A DNA stretch of 15,440 bases from Gammaproteobacteria bacterium (GCA_020444775.1 JAGRHX010000115.1:1-15440); one strand, 5' to 3'; positions 1 through 7,604 are shown, numbered from the stretch's first letter. Program-made: numbers and translations. The notes: a model not told the origin generated them from the letters alone.

Positions 1-449
1 CGCAGGAAGGATTCGGAGACAAGGTCGACGACAGCCCCACCCGCGGCGGTCGCGAGATGATCCAGCTGATCATCTCCGGACAGGTGGATTTTGCCTACTC
101 GGGTGGGCTGCATGCCAAGTACCCCGATCAGACGGTGTCGATGGCGGCCGTGACTACCAAGCGTCTGAAGACTGATCCGGAGATTCCGACCCTGATGGAG
201 CTGGGCTACGAGGTGGCGGCCGACGCGCCAACCGTGGTGCTGTTCCCAAAGGGCACCGACAAGGCCATCATCGAGAAGATGGAGAAGGCGCTGAAGGTCG
301 CGGAGACCGATCCGGACATGATCAAGGTGAGCGAGGCGGTGAGCTATCCCATCAACTACATGACCGCCGCCGAGGCGCGTGCCCTGGCCGAGAGGTCATG
401 GGAGATCACGGCGAAGATGATCAAGGCGACCGGTTACCAGCCGAAGTGA
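1..449 (+). CDS. Tripartite tricarboxylate transporter substrate-binding protein (TctC/Bug family), C-terminal part
   Basis: The reading frame is open from base 3 to the TGA at 447-449 (148 residues visible) and has no start inside the window that suits a complete protein, so the gene is cut by the left edge. What remains looks like the second lobe of a periplasmic TctC/Bug receptor: a segment on sensitivity to the bound ligand (GGLHAKYPDQ), a run matching the family's 'decP-vPTl-E-GY' pattern (TDPEIPTLMELGYEV), then a long amphipathic helical tail ending GYQPK. Family members bind carboxylates (tricarboxylates, dicarboxylates, aromatic acids) in the periplasm and usually deliver them to TctA/TctB membrane proteins, although many Bug genes are orphans. 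The ligand cannot be deduced from this fragment. A strong GC hairpin begins about 20 bases after the stop. The membrane components are not in the window. Confidence 0.85.
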   Translation, partial: QEGFGDKVDDSPTRGGREMIQLIISGQVDFAYSGGLHAKYPDQTVSMAAVTTKRLKTDPEIPTLMELGYEVAADAPTVVLFPKGTDKAIIEKMEKALKVAETDPDMIKVSEAVSYPINYMTAAEARALAERSWEITAKMIKATGYQPK

Positions 450-469
450 TACGCCAGTAGACCGCGGAG

Positions 470-500
470 GGCCGGCCGGGTGCTACGGCGCCCGGCGGCC
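470..500 (+). terminator. Strong GC hairpin after the TctC-like gene
   Basis: Left arm 470-483 pairs with right arm 488-500 (13 pairs, one T:G wobble, one bulged G at 475) around a four-base loop. It lies 20 bases past the stop of the solute-binding protein gene. No T-run follows, so it is terminator-like or an mRNA 3'-end stabiliser rather than a textbook intrinsic terminator. Confidence 0.4.
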
Positions 501-810
501 GCCAGCACAGATCAGGTGGCGCACAGGCAGAACTCGAACCCTACATCCAGGTCGTGGATGCTTGGTCAGCTGCTGCCGCACTCACAAACGCAGCCTGTAA
601 CCCGTGCTGCAGGTCACGGCCAGCGTCGGACATGGCGGCCGGCCGAGTCAGGCTCCGGCTTCGTCCACCGACGTTGCCTGACAGTCCACCACCGTCGTCG
701 GATCAGAAAGCGTCTGCGGGAGCCGTGGACAGGGACCCGGATCGACAGCACTCACGATTGGCAAGGTTCTTGATCGGCCGCGACCCTTCAGCGCCGCGAT
801 CAGATTCGAC
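501..810. other. Non-coding stretch between TctC-like gene and terminator
   Basis: About 310 bases in which open frames exist on both strands, but their translations are arginine/serine/proline-rich, overlap one another and carry no family motif. They read as chance frames in GC-rich DNA. No promoter or RNA gene is evident. Confidence 0.4.
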
Positions 811-848
811 AAAAAAAGAAACCGCGAGGGTGGCGCCCTCGCGGTTTT
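811..848. terminator. Bidirectional intrinsic terminator
   Basis: An 11-bp perfect stem (820-830 with 836-846, extendable by A819:T847) closes a five-base loop. On the plus strand it is followed by TTTTCTCTT. On the minus strand it is followed by a T-rich tract (complement of the seven A's at 811-817). It therefore fits an intrinsic terminator working in both directions, best placed to end the minus-strand PEP-CTERM-like gene, whose stop is about 82 bases away. Confidence 0.85.
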
Positions 849-929
849 CTCTTGCTGCGGACTCGGACTCGAAATCTCGTCTGTCATGCGCCTCAGCGCA
901 AACGGATTCGACCTCGATATGCCGTGTCG

Positions 930-1571
930 TCAGGCGAGCTTGCGCCGGCCGACCACGACCAGACCGAGCAACGCGGAGCCCAGCAGCACCAGCGGTGCGG
1001 GTACCGGGATCGGCGCGACGGTCACGAGCAGGGAGGCCGCGGACTTGGTCACGGACGAGCCGTTCAAATCCATGTTCGTGTCAATCACGAACAGCGAGTC
1101 AGTCAGGGCTACGCTGATCGACTCCAGGCCGCTGGCGAAATCGGCAGTTGCCGTCAGGGTCTTCTCCGGCACCATCTCGGTCAACTGGCTGTTGAAGCCG
1201 AGGGTGTCGATGCCGGCGATCACCATGGAACCGACAGCAATGCCGATGGCCCCGGCGTCAAGGCTCGACGTCACGGTCTCGCTGTAGCTCACGCCCGTGA
1301 TGCGGAACCCTGGGCCTGCAGAGATCGTCAGCTGCAGGGTATCGAAGGCATTACCGTAGACCGACGTTCCGCTCGCCGAAGCCGTGAATGCATCCAGTCC
1401 GATCGTGACCAGCGACTCCGTCGCGTTAACGTCCGCCACCGACGCGCCGCTGAAGTTGCCTGCGTTCGAGTCCGATATTCCCGAGATCGAGACCATGGCC
1501 GCGGAGGCGCTGCCGCTCGCAATCATCGCAGCGCCTGCCATCATGGACAGTAGTAACTGCTTTCCTTTCAT
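930..1571 (-). CDS. Exported protein with PEP-CTERM/VPLPA-CTERM-like sorting tail
   Basis: A 213-residue protein with an N-terminal signal peptide (residues 1-25: Lys at 2 and 4, hydrophobic core LLLSMMAGAAMIA, cleavage near SASA-A). The mature part is Ser/Thr/Ala/Gly-rich and probably beta-structured. The C terminus (about 187-213) has the tripartite sorting signal of the PEP-CTERM class: a Pro-rich motif (PIPVPAPL), one transmembrane helix (LVLLGSALLGLVVVG) and a basic end (RRKLA). The Pro motif is the VPxPL variant rather than canonical VPEP. Such proteins are normally processed by exosortase/archaeosortase-type enzymes and anchored or released during exopolysaccharide or floc formation; no exosortase gene is in the window. 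I chose the ATG at 1571 because GGGTGG sits 5 bases before it; an in-frame GTG at 1580 preceded by GGAAG is possible and would add three residues. The function of the mature domain is unknown. Confidence 0.88.
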   Translation of the reverse strand: MKGKQLLLSMMAGAAMIASGSASAAMVSISGISDSNAGNFSGASVADVNATESLVTIGLDAFTASASGTSVYGNAFDTLQLTISAGPGFRITGVSYSETVTSSLDAGAIGIAVGSMVIAGIDTLGFNSQLTEMVPEKTLTATADFASGLESISVALTDSLFVIDTNMDLNGSSVTKSAASLLVTVAPIPVPAPLVLLGSALLGLVVVGRRKLA

Positions 1572-2094
1572 TGAAACCACCCGTTGAACTTCCGGACCCG
1601 TTCAGAGCCCGCATCTCATAACCGTTATTGCCGGGTCAGATCGTGTCCGACGGCGCCCTGCCCGCTACCCCTGACGGGTCCAGGCACTCTGGACAGACCT
1701 GACCTGACGCTTTTTCCAGTACTTTTCGCGCTCGAACTGCCAATCCCCAGCCTGTCGCGCCGGCCTGCTGCAGGCCGATGATTATTATCGAGACACCCTG
1801 CCTCAGGAGTCGCACGATTCCACGTCTGACTCCCCATCGCAGCGCCACTTCCCAGGTGTTTTTCTGACTTTCACCTTCGTCTCGTAGCCGCCTTTGGCTG
1901 CGTAGCGGTCTTCTAGCATGCGTCGAAAGTCACGATATCGGGATTTCAGGCGCAATCAAGTGGCAAAAAATTCCCAGAGCACCGTGGATTAGAGAATTAC
2001 CACCTAATTAAATGTTTGCTTCCAGTCCAGGCAGTTAGTGAATGACGAATGTTGTTTCAAGAATGTGCGCCAGTCGACAGTTTCGTCATGTCGT

Positions 2095-2114
2095 CTGTCG
2101 GGGATCACCGACAG
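2095..2114. other. Small stem-loop
   Basis: CTGTCGG at 2095-2101 and CCGACAG at 2108-2114 form a perfect 7-bp inverted repeat with a six-base loop. It could be an operator or an RNA hairpin. There is no neighbouring gene whose start it clearly controls. Confidence 0.3.
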
Positions 2115-2550
2115 CAGCCCCGTCGGCATCATTGCTGCGCCGCGCCAGGAAGCTGGGTTTCGTCCTGGAGAATCCTGCCGTGTAGTGACAGGAGCGGGCC
2201 CGGCTCGTGCATTGTCTGTTCGTTCAAGGCTCGGGCGTGTGCGCGTGTTGGTGTATCGTCCCACCGCGGTGCCGTTCCGGCAAGGCGTGTGGCCCACCCG
2301 ACCACGGCGCCCGCGTCCAACGGTGCCTGAGCCCGTGTTGTCGCCGTGTGCCGACGTTGACACGCTCTATTGACCGATCGGGCAGCGCGATGCGCGACCG
2401 GACATCCGGGAACGGGAAGGGTATTGCGTCCGTCCCGGTCGGCGGAAAGTGCACTTGCCCGAGTGGATTGCGCGCTCTCGGGGGGCCTCCGCCTGGGCAG
2501 GATGCCCATCGTCGGTGTGCCGCCTGAGCGATGCCGGTCGGCCTCTTGGC

Positions 2551-2634
2551 GCCGCAGATTGGGCGCCGCAGATTGGGTGCCGCAGATCGGGCGCCGCAGA
2601 TCGGGCGCCGCAGATCGGGCGGCGCAGATTGGGC
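2551..2634. repeat. Six-copy 14-bp tandem repeat
   Basis: Six head-to-tail copies with consensus GCCGCAGATCGGGC start at 2551, 2565, 2579, 2593, 2607 and 2621. They differ only at C/T in the ninth/tenth positions, at the last base of copy 2 (T), and at the second base of copy 6 (G for C). The array ends 99 bases before the ATG of the LLM oxidoreductase. There are no spacers, so it is not a CRISPR array. The 14-bp period is not a multiple of three, which argues against selection as a coding repeat. Confidence 0.9.
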
Positions 2635-2733
2635 GGCTCGGCTCGGATGGGCCGACTGGCTGGTTGTCCCCGGATGGCCTCATCATGGTGCGCGGTCCGC
2701 GTACGGATTTTCCCGACTGGAGATGTTCGACCC

Positions 2734-3687
2734 ATGCGATACGGTTTTCACATGTCCACCCGCGGTGCTACCGCGATACCCACGGCCATACGCGACGTGG
2801 CGCAGAACTGCGAGCGGCTGGGGTTCGACTACTTTGGTGTCAACGACCATGTCATCGTCTGCCAGAGTATCGAATCCCCCTATCCCTACAGTGCCGATGG
2901 CAGCTGGGCCGGTGCCGCCGAGGGCATCTGTCTGGAGACCTTGACCACGCTCGGCTTCATCGCCGCGCACACCGAGCGCATGCGCCTGCTGACCTCGGTG
3001 ATGGTCATCCCGCACCGCCCGGCGGTGTTGACCGCGAAGATGCTGGCGACCGTCGACGTGTTGAGCGGTGGCCGGTTGACGGTGGGCGTGGGCGTCGGTT
3101 GGATGCGCGAGGAGATGGCTGCCCTGCAGTCCCCAGCCTACGAGCAGCGCGGACGAGCCTCCGACGAGTACATCGAGGCCTACCGCGCCCTGTGGCAGGG
3201 GGAGGTGTGCGAATACCACGGCGAGCACGTCGATTTCTCCGGCGTGATAGCGGAGCCCAAGCCGGTGCAACGACCGGCGCCGCCGATCTGGATAGGCGGT
3301 GAGGGACCGGCGGCCCGCCGCCGCGTCGCCAGACACGGTGACGGCTGGTATCCGGTGGGACGCAATCCGCGCCATCCGCTCGACACGCTGGAACGCTTCA
3401 GCGCCGGTGTAGAGGACGTGCGGCGTCGCGTCGAGGCCGCCGGGCGCGACCCGGCGAGCATCGAGGTGGCCCTCTACGCGCCCTGGGCGCGGCTCGGCAA
3501 GGAGCAACACGAAGACGGCACGCGAGTCGCCTTCACCGGCTCGGCGCAAGCCATGGCGGAGGACATCGCGCGCTTCGAGCAGGCGGGCTTGAACCTGTTC
3601 ATCGCCAACCTGGAGGGTCGAAGCGTCAACGAGACGCTGGACCGCTGCAACGCCTTCGCTGCCGCGATGGCGCTGCGGGCCGCATGA
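2734..3687 (+). CDS. LLM-class flavin-dependent oxidoreductase (luciferase-like monooxygenase)
   Basis: A 317-residue protein, the usual size for F420/FMN-dependent LLM-class enzymes of the bacterial luciferase superfamily, which share a TIM-barrel fold and act in the cytosol. Visible landmarks: the N-terminal strand MRYGFHMSTRG; GFDYFGVNDHV (31-40); the helix TERMRLLTSVMVIPHRPAV (80-98); the hallmark SGGRLTVGVGVGWMREE (111-127); and KPVQRPAPPIWIGGEG (176-191) followed by RHGDGWYPVG. These are typical of the subfamily annotated as F420-related, but F420 versus FMN use and the substrate cannot be decided here. The ATG at 2734 is preceded by GGAGA at 2719-2723 and begins exactly where family homology starts; the frame also runs in from 2449 through the tandem repeat, which would add 95 low-complexity residues and is rejected. 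The stop overlaps the next gene's start (ATGA), so the two are probably co-translated. Confidence 0.9.
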   Translation: MRYGFHMSTRGATAIPTAIRDVAQNCERLGFDYFGVNDHVIVCQSIESPYPYSADGSWAGAAEGICLETLTTLGFIAAHTERMRLLTSVMVIPHRPAVLTAKMLATVDVLSGGRLTVGVGVGWMREEMAALQSPAYEQRGRASDEYIEAYRALWQGEVCEYHGEHVDFSGVIAEPKPVQRPAPPIWIGGEGPAARRRVARHGDGWYPVGRNPRHPLDTLERFSAGVEDVRRRVEAAGRDPASIEVALYAPWARLGKEQHEDGTRVAFTGSAQAMAEDIARFEQAGLNLFIANLEGRSVNETLDRCNAFAAAMALRAA

Positions 3688-5090
3688 GCGCGGCCGCCGC
3701 ACGCGGACGGCGGCAACCCTGGTGGCTGTTCATTGTCCGGACGCTGCGTGGCGAGCTTACCCGGTCGACATGGCTGGTGGTCGTGATGGCATCCGCTGCG
3801 CTGCCGGCATCGGGCATGGCGCCGGGATTCCCCGACTTCGAGGCCGACGTCTTCAACCTCATCGAGGATGCGGATCACGGTGGACCGTTGCGACCGCGTT
3901 ACGTTGAGGCGGTGGACGACCCTTTCCGTGCCAGCAGCGACGAGCCGCCGCTGGCCGAATGGGGCACCGTCCGGGCGCTGGATTGGAACGCGGACGGGCT
4001 GTTCGACCTGTTGGTCGCCTACAACCTGCGTGAGCCGGACGAGCTGCGCATGATCGTCTACCTCAATCACGGACGGCCGGGCCAGCCCGCGTTCTCTGGC
4101 ACGCTCTCGCCCGAGCGCAGCTTCACGCTACGCGCCCGGGGCGCGGATGCTCCAGCTCGCGACAGACCCGGCGTATTCCGCGCGCCGGGCAGACACGGTG
4201 ACCATGTCTGGATAGGTTTCGAGCCGTCTGTGGTCGACGTCAACGGCGACGGGCTGTTCGACCTGCTGGTGTACGAAGGCGTCATGAACCCGGCCCGAGG
4301 TCGTGGCATCTGGTTGTTGTTGAACGAAGGCAGCGCCGGCCAACCGGCGCTGAGCGCTTTCTATGTGAACGACGCGCAGCAGCTGGCGCGGATCCCGCCG
4401 GCCGCGCGTTCCAGCGCCTGGTCGCTGCTGCAGGCGCGACCCGGTGGTGCACGGGCCGGCCGCTACGGATCGGTGCGGGTGCTCGACTGGAACAGCGATG
4501 GCGTGGCCGATCTGGTCCAGCAGAACGACGCCGGAACGTTCCTGGCGCGTGGCCGCTCGGTGTCGTCCGGGGACTCCTCGGCGCCACTCGTGCAGCGAGG
4601 CCGCGGTGCCGCGAGCCAGATGCTGACACTGGCACCAGGTCAGTGGGACGTTCGATCGGATGGTTGGGTGGCGCAAAATCTGGCCGACGGCCGTGGGTTC
4701 CCCGGATTGTCTCGGTTCGCGGCTGGTGACTTCGATGCGGACGGTCGCAACGAGCTGCTGCTCGCGGTCTCGGTGGTGCACGATGAACACGGAACCGATG
4801 GCTATCTCGCGCTGTACCGCGCCAGCGAAGCAGGTTCGGACGTGTTCGCCGCGCTCGAGGGCGGACGCTTCACCCTCAACGAGCAATCGTCGTTCTGGGC
4901 CCAGCTCTGGTTCCCGCGACACGGCTGGTGGCACCCACGCGCGGCGGTGCTGGACTACGACGAGGACGGCGATCTCGATGTGCTCGCCGGCTGGGGCGGT
5001 GGCAACGGGCAGCGGCAGAAGGGCGAGGGTATCTATCTGTACCGGACACCCGGCGGGGTGCCCGGCAGCAGCCCGCTGTTCGCGCCCTAG
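3684..5090 (+). CDS. Exported FG-GAP/VCBS-like repeat protein with five calcium-binding loops
   Basis: A 468-residue protein. The N terminus has a basic region and a hydrophobic segment (about 29-45, ending ALPASGMA) that looks like a signal peptide with a long n-region or a membrane anchor. Five DxDxDGxxD-type loops are visible: D100-W-N102-A-D104-G, D185-V-N187-G-D189-G, D268-W-N270-S-D272-G, D349-F-D351-A-D353-G and D424-Y-D426-E-D428-G, most followed by a hydrophobic strand (FDLLV, ADLVQ, LDVLA). This is the pattern of FG-GAP/VCBS beta-propeller blades that bind calcium, found in extracytoplasmic proteins including adhesins and some lyases. No catalytic domain is recognisable. It starts within the stop of the LLM oxidoreductase gene (4-bp overlap), which implies co-expression, although one product should be cytosolic and the other exported. 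The start could lie further in (M36 or M45). Confidence 0.8.
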   Translation: MSAAAARGRRQPWWLFIVRTLRGELTRSTWLVVVMASAALPASGMAPGFPDFEADVFNLIEDADHGGPLRPRYVEAVDDPFRASSDEPPLAEWGTVRALDWNADGLFDLLVAYNLREPDELRMIVYLNHGRPGQPAFSGTLSPERSFTLRARGADAPARDRPGVFRAPGRHGDHVWIGFEPSVVDVNGDGLFDLLVYEGVMNPARGRGIWLLLNEGSAGQPALSAFYVNDAQQLARIPPAARSSAWSLLQARPGGARAGRYGSVRVLDWNSDGVADLVQQNDAGTFLARGRSVSSGDSSAPLVQRGRGAASQMLTLAPGQWDVRSDGWVAQNLADGRGFPGLSRFAAGDFDADGRNELLLAVSVVHDEHGTDGYLALYRASEAGSDVFAALEGGRFTLNEQSSFWAQLWFPRHGWWHPRAAVLDYDEDGDLDVLAGWGGGNGQRQKGEGIYLYRTPGGVPGSSPLFAP

Positions 5091-5111
5091 CCCGCCGCCT
5101 GGTTCGCACAT

Positions 5112-5138
5112 CGGTCCGGACTGCTGGGGCTCGGACCG
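5112..5138 (+). terminator. Weak hairpin between the FG-GAP and LarA-like genes
   Basis: CGGTCCG at 5112-5118 pairs with CGGACCG at 5132-5138 over a 13-base loop, starting 22 bases after the FG-GAP stop. No T-run follows, so the termination function is doubtful. The 125-base gap leaves room for a separate promoter for the next gene. Confidence 0.25.
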
Positions 5139-5201
5139 CTGGCCGACGCCTCACCCGATGTCAAAACGTGCGATGCTATCGACGTTCATTATTGCCTGCA
5201 T

Positions 5202-5206
5202 GGGAG
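5202..5206 (+). promoter_or_regulatory. Ribosome binding site deciding a GTG start
   Basis: GGGAG at 5202-5206 abuts the in-frame ATG at 5207 with no spacing, so it cannot serve that codon. It sits 9 bases before the in-frame GTG at 5216, a normal distance. This favours GTG as the start of the LarA-like gene. Confidence 0.65.
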
Positions 5207-5215
5207 ATGTACGCC

Positions 5216-6523
5216 GTGAGCAACGCGACCCAGTTCCTGCTCGATGAGAGTCACGCCGGTGTCGGACCGGAGCATGCCCCCCGCCTTGTCCGGGTGCAGC
5301 AGGACTTTCCGCGTCCGGTCGAGGCCGACGTGGGGGCCGCCGTGGCTCGCGAGCTTCAGCCGATCCTGAAGAACGTCACGGCCGGACAGCGTATCGCCAT
5401 CACCGGTAGCAGTCGCGGTATCTCCAATCTGCGGCAGGTCATCCAGGTCTGCGTGGAGCGTCTCAAGGCGGTGGGGGCCGAGCCGTTCGTCGTTCCCGGC
5501 ATGGGCAGTCATGGGGGCGCGACCGCGCAGGGACAGCTGCAGGTGCTGGCCGATACCCACGGCCTGACCGAGGACAGCGTCGGTTGTCCGATCCGATCGA
5601 GCATGGAGGTGGTCCAGATCGGCAAGACGCGTACCGGTTTTCCGGTGTTCCAGGACCGCAACGCTCACGATGCCGACGGCGTGCTGGTGATCAACCGGGT
5701 CAAACCACATACCGGATTCACCGAGAAGGTGGAGAGCGGTATCTGCAAGATGCTGGTGATCGGGCTCGGCAAGCAATTCGGCGCGTCGAAGATCCACCAG
5801 CAGGCGCTGCGGGTGGCGATGGGCACCATGATCCTCGACGCCTCACGGATCATCCTCGAGGCAGAGCGGCCGCGGATCATCGGTGCGATCGCCCTGGTCG
5901 AGAACGCCTTCAAGGAGACGGCGCTGGTCGAATCGGTGCCGGTGGATTCCCATGAGGCCCTGGTTGCGGCCGAGAGCGCGCTGTTGAAGAAGGCCTACGA
6001 GTGGTTGCCGCGATTGCCCTTCGAGGACCTGGACGCGCTGGTGGTCGACGAGATGGGCAAGAACGTCAGTGGCTCGGGCATGGATACCAACGTGATCGGT
6101 AAGAAGCGTGGTCAGACCTCGCCGCGGATCGGCACCATCTATCTGCGTGGTCTGACCGAGGCCACGCATGGCAACGCGACGGGCATCGGCAATGCCGACA
6201 TCATGCCGCGTGCGCTGTTCGACCAGGTGGACCTGAACTCCACCTATATGAACGCGTTCACCGCCAAGAGCCTGGGTGGCGGCAAGATGCCGATGCTGAT
6301 GGAGAGCGAGCTGCAGGCGCTGCAGGTGATGATGCAGTTCCGGCAGGAGGAGGACCCGGCGTCGCTACGTCTGGCCTGGATCAAGAACACCTCCAAGCTG
6401 GACGAGCTCTGGGTGTCGAGCGCACTGCTCGAGGAGGTGCGAGCCAACTGCGCGCTGCGGATCCTGGGCGAGCCGTTGCAGCTTCGGTTCGACGCCGACG
6501 ACAATTTCGTGCTGCCGCGATGA
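5216..6523 (+). CDS. LarA-family (nickel-pincer cofactor-dependent) isomerase homologue, DUF2088-type
   Basis: A 435-residue protein related to lactate racemase LarA, the enzyme family that inverts 2-hydroxyacids with the nickel-pincer nucleotide cofactor. It resembles the divergent branch annotated as lactate-racemase-domain or nickel-pincer isomerase rather than LarA itself. Conserved-looking blocks: ITGSSRGISN (62-71), VPGMGSHGGATAQGQ (93-107, H99), VINRVKPHTGF (158-168, K163/H165), IGLGKQFGASKIHQQ (182-196, K186/H194), VDEMGKNVSGSGMDTNVIG (277-295) and EATHGNATGIGNAD (315-328). By analogy with LarA, the His and Lys residues are candidates for catalysis and cofactor attachment, but I cannot align them residue by residue. 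Cofactor-synthesis genes larB/larC/larE are not in the window. The start is GTG 5216 (see the RBS entry); ATG 5207 would add three residues. The substrate is unknown. The gene is followed 49 bases later by a quinone oxidoreductase gene on the same strand. Confidence 0.82.
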   Translation: MSNATQFLLDESHAGVGPEHAPRLVRVQQDFPRPVEADVGAAVARELQPILKNVTAGQRIAITGSSRGISNLRQVIQVCVERLKAVGAEPFVVPGMGSHGGATAQGQLQVLADTHGLTEDSVGCPIRSSMEVVQIGKTRTGFPVFQDRNAHDADGVLVINRVKPHTGFTEKVESGICKMLVIGLGKQFGASKIHQQALRVAMGTMILDASRIILEAERPRIIGAIALVENAFKETALVESVPVDSHEALVAAESALLKKAYEWLPRLPFEDLDALVVDEMGKNVSGSGMDTNVIGKKRGQTSPRIGTIYLRGLTEATHGNATGIGNADIMPRALFDQVDLNSTYMNAFTAKSLGGGKMPMLMESELQALQVMMQFRQEEDPASLRLAWIKNTSKLDELWVSSALLEEVRANCALRILGEPLQLRFDADDNFVLPR

Positions 6524-6572
6524 CCGCCCGTGGCGCATACCAAGACACGAATGCATTGCGGGGGTGTAGACG

Positions 6573-7580
6573 ATGAGCAAGGCTGAGATTCCGGCGACGA
6601 TGCGCGCGGTCCAGATGAGCGGCGCCGGCGATCCGTCGGTGCTGGTCCCGGGCGAGCGCGCGGTGCCCACGCCGGGTGCCCGGGAGGTGCTGGTGCGTGT
6701 CGCCGCGGCCGGGGTCAATGGTCCGGACATCTTTCAGCGCAAGGGGCTGTATCCGGCGCCGCCCGGTGCCTCGGAGCTGCTCGGACTGGAGATCGCCGGG
6801 CAGGTGGTGGCGGTCGGTGAGTCAGTGCGCGACTGGCAGGTCGGCGACCGGATCTGTGCGTTGACCAATGGCGGTGGCTATGCGCAGTACTGCGCCGTCG
6901 ACCAGCGCCACTGTTTGCCGGTCCCGGCAGGGCTCAGCATGGTCGAGGCGGGCAGCCTGCCCGAGACCTTCTTCACCGTGTGGAGCAACATCTTCAAGGA
7001 GGCCGGGTTGCGTGGCGGCCAGAATTTCGTCGTCCACGGTGGCGCCGGCGGTATCGGCTCGACATCCATTCAGCTGGCCAAGGCCTTCGGTGCCACGGTG
7101 TTCGCCACCTGTGTAGGCGATGCGCAGGCGAAGTACTGTGCTTCGATAGGCGCCGATCGGGCGATAGACAACGAGCACGAGGATTTCGTCGACATCGTTC
7201 GTGAGCAAGGGGGCGCCGACGTGATTCTGGACATCCTCGCCGGGCCGTTCTTCGAGCGCAACATCAAGGCCTGCCGGCACGACGCGACCATCGTCCAGCT
7301 CGCGTTCAACCTCGGCTCCAAGGTTCAGGCCAATCTGATGCCGATCATGCTCAAACGGCTCAAGTACACCGGATCGACCCTGCGCACCCGCTCCGACGAG
7401 TACAAGGCCGAGGTGGCACGGGAGCTACGCGAGCAGGTCTGGCCGCACATCGAGGCCGGTCGCATCAAGGCAGTGGTCGATACCACCATGCCGCTGGAGC
7501 AGGCACGCGCCGCGCACGAGCTGATGGAGAGTGCCGCGCACAGCGGCAAGATCATGTTGATCGTCGATGAGTCCGTCTGA
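6573..7580 (+). CDS. NAD(P)H quinone oxidoreductase, zinc-free MDR family, PIG3-type
   Basis: A 335-residue medium-chain dehydrogenase/reductase. Landmarks: N-terminal GroES-like domain with AAGVNGPDIFQRKGLYPAPPG (46-65) and LLGLEIAGQVVAVGE (69-83), typical of the PIG3/quinone oxidoreductase group; Rossmann domain with VHGGAGGIGSTSIQLAKAFG (154-173), whose glycine-rich loop GGAGGIG binds NAD(P)H; and GSTLRTRSDEYKAE (267-280), the family's conserved segment near the cofactor phosphate. The Cys/His/Asp zinc ligands of alcohol dehydrogenases are absent, as expected for this branch. It should reduce quinones or activated enones using NADPH in the cytosol. The ATG at 6573 is preceded by GGGGGTG; M10 (6600) is an alternative because homology begins near TMRAVQ. 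It follows the LarA-like gene by 49 bases and is probably in the same transcription unit. A convergent gene starts its coding end 78 bases downstream. Confidence 0.9.
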   Translation: MSKAEIPATMRAVQMSGAGDPSVLVPGERAVPTPGAREVLVRVAAAGVNGPDIFQRKGLYPAPPGASELLGLEIAGQVVAVGESVRDWQVGDRICALTNGGGYAQYCAVDQRHCLPVPAGLSMVEAGSLPETFFTVWSNIFKEAGLRGGQNFVVHGGAGGIGSTSIQLAKAFGATVFATCVGDAQAKYCASIGADRAIDNEHEDFVDIVREQGGADVILDILAGPFFERNIKACRHDATIVQLAFNLGSKVQANLMPIMLKRLKYTGSTLRTRSDEYKAEVARELREQVWPHIEAGRIKAVVDTTMPLEQARAAHELMESAAHSGKIMLIVDESV

Positions 7581-7604
7581 GCCGCGTCCTGGCCCCGGTC
7601 TGTA

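Larger units (their letters stand above)
1581..2733. other. Long gene-free stretch upstream of the LLM oxidoreductase
   Basis: About 1.15 kb with no protein I can support. The overlapping frames on both strands are Arg/Pro/Ser-rich and lack motifs. Contents I can point to: a 7-bp palindromic stem at 1761-1777; an AT-rich patch at about 1960-2045, the only one in this stretch and a plausible promoter location for either direction; a 7-bp stem-loop at 2095-2114; and the 14-bp tandem repeat at 2551-2634. A 38-codon minus-strand frame (1803-1919) has a protein-like composition (many K, E, Y) unlike its surroundings, but I do not call it. Confidence 0.5.

Noticed and set aside
516..545. tRNA-like 3' end on the minus strand (GGGTTCGAGTTC followed by GCGCCACC)
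   Set aside because: The bases flanking the apparent T-loop do not form a T-stem, and no D-arm, anticodon arm or acceptor partner is found upstream. Probably chance.
2357..2385. Promoter with TTGACA at 2357-2362
   Set aside because: No -10-like sequence at 16-18 bases; the following DNA is GC-rich (GGGCAG, GCGCGA).
2551..2634. CRISPR array
   Set aside because: The 14-bp units abut each other with no spacers, and no cas gene is near.
2449..2733. N-terminal extension of the LLM oxidoreductase through the tandem repeat
   Set aside because: The extension is low complexity, has no homology to the family, and the enzyme is already full length from 2734.
2683..3702. 339-codon minus-strand frame opposite the LLM gene
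   Set aside because: Antisense shadow of the LLM oxidoreductase gene; no motif.
4128..5111. 327-codon minus-strand frame opposite the FG-GAP gene
   Set aside because: Antisense shadow; the plus strand encodes five ordered calcium loops, so that frame is the coding one.
4928..5215. N-terminal extension of the LarA-like protein overlapping the FG-GAP gene
   Set aside because: It overlaps the end of a convincing gene in another frame, is Arg-rich and motif-free, and a good ribosome binding site serves the GTG at 5216.
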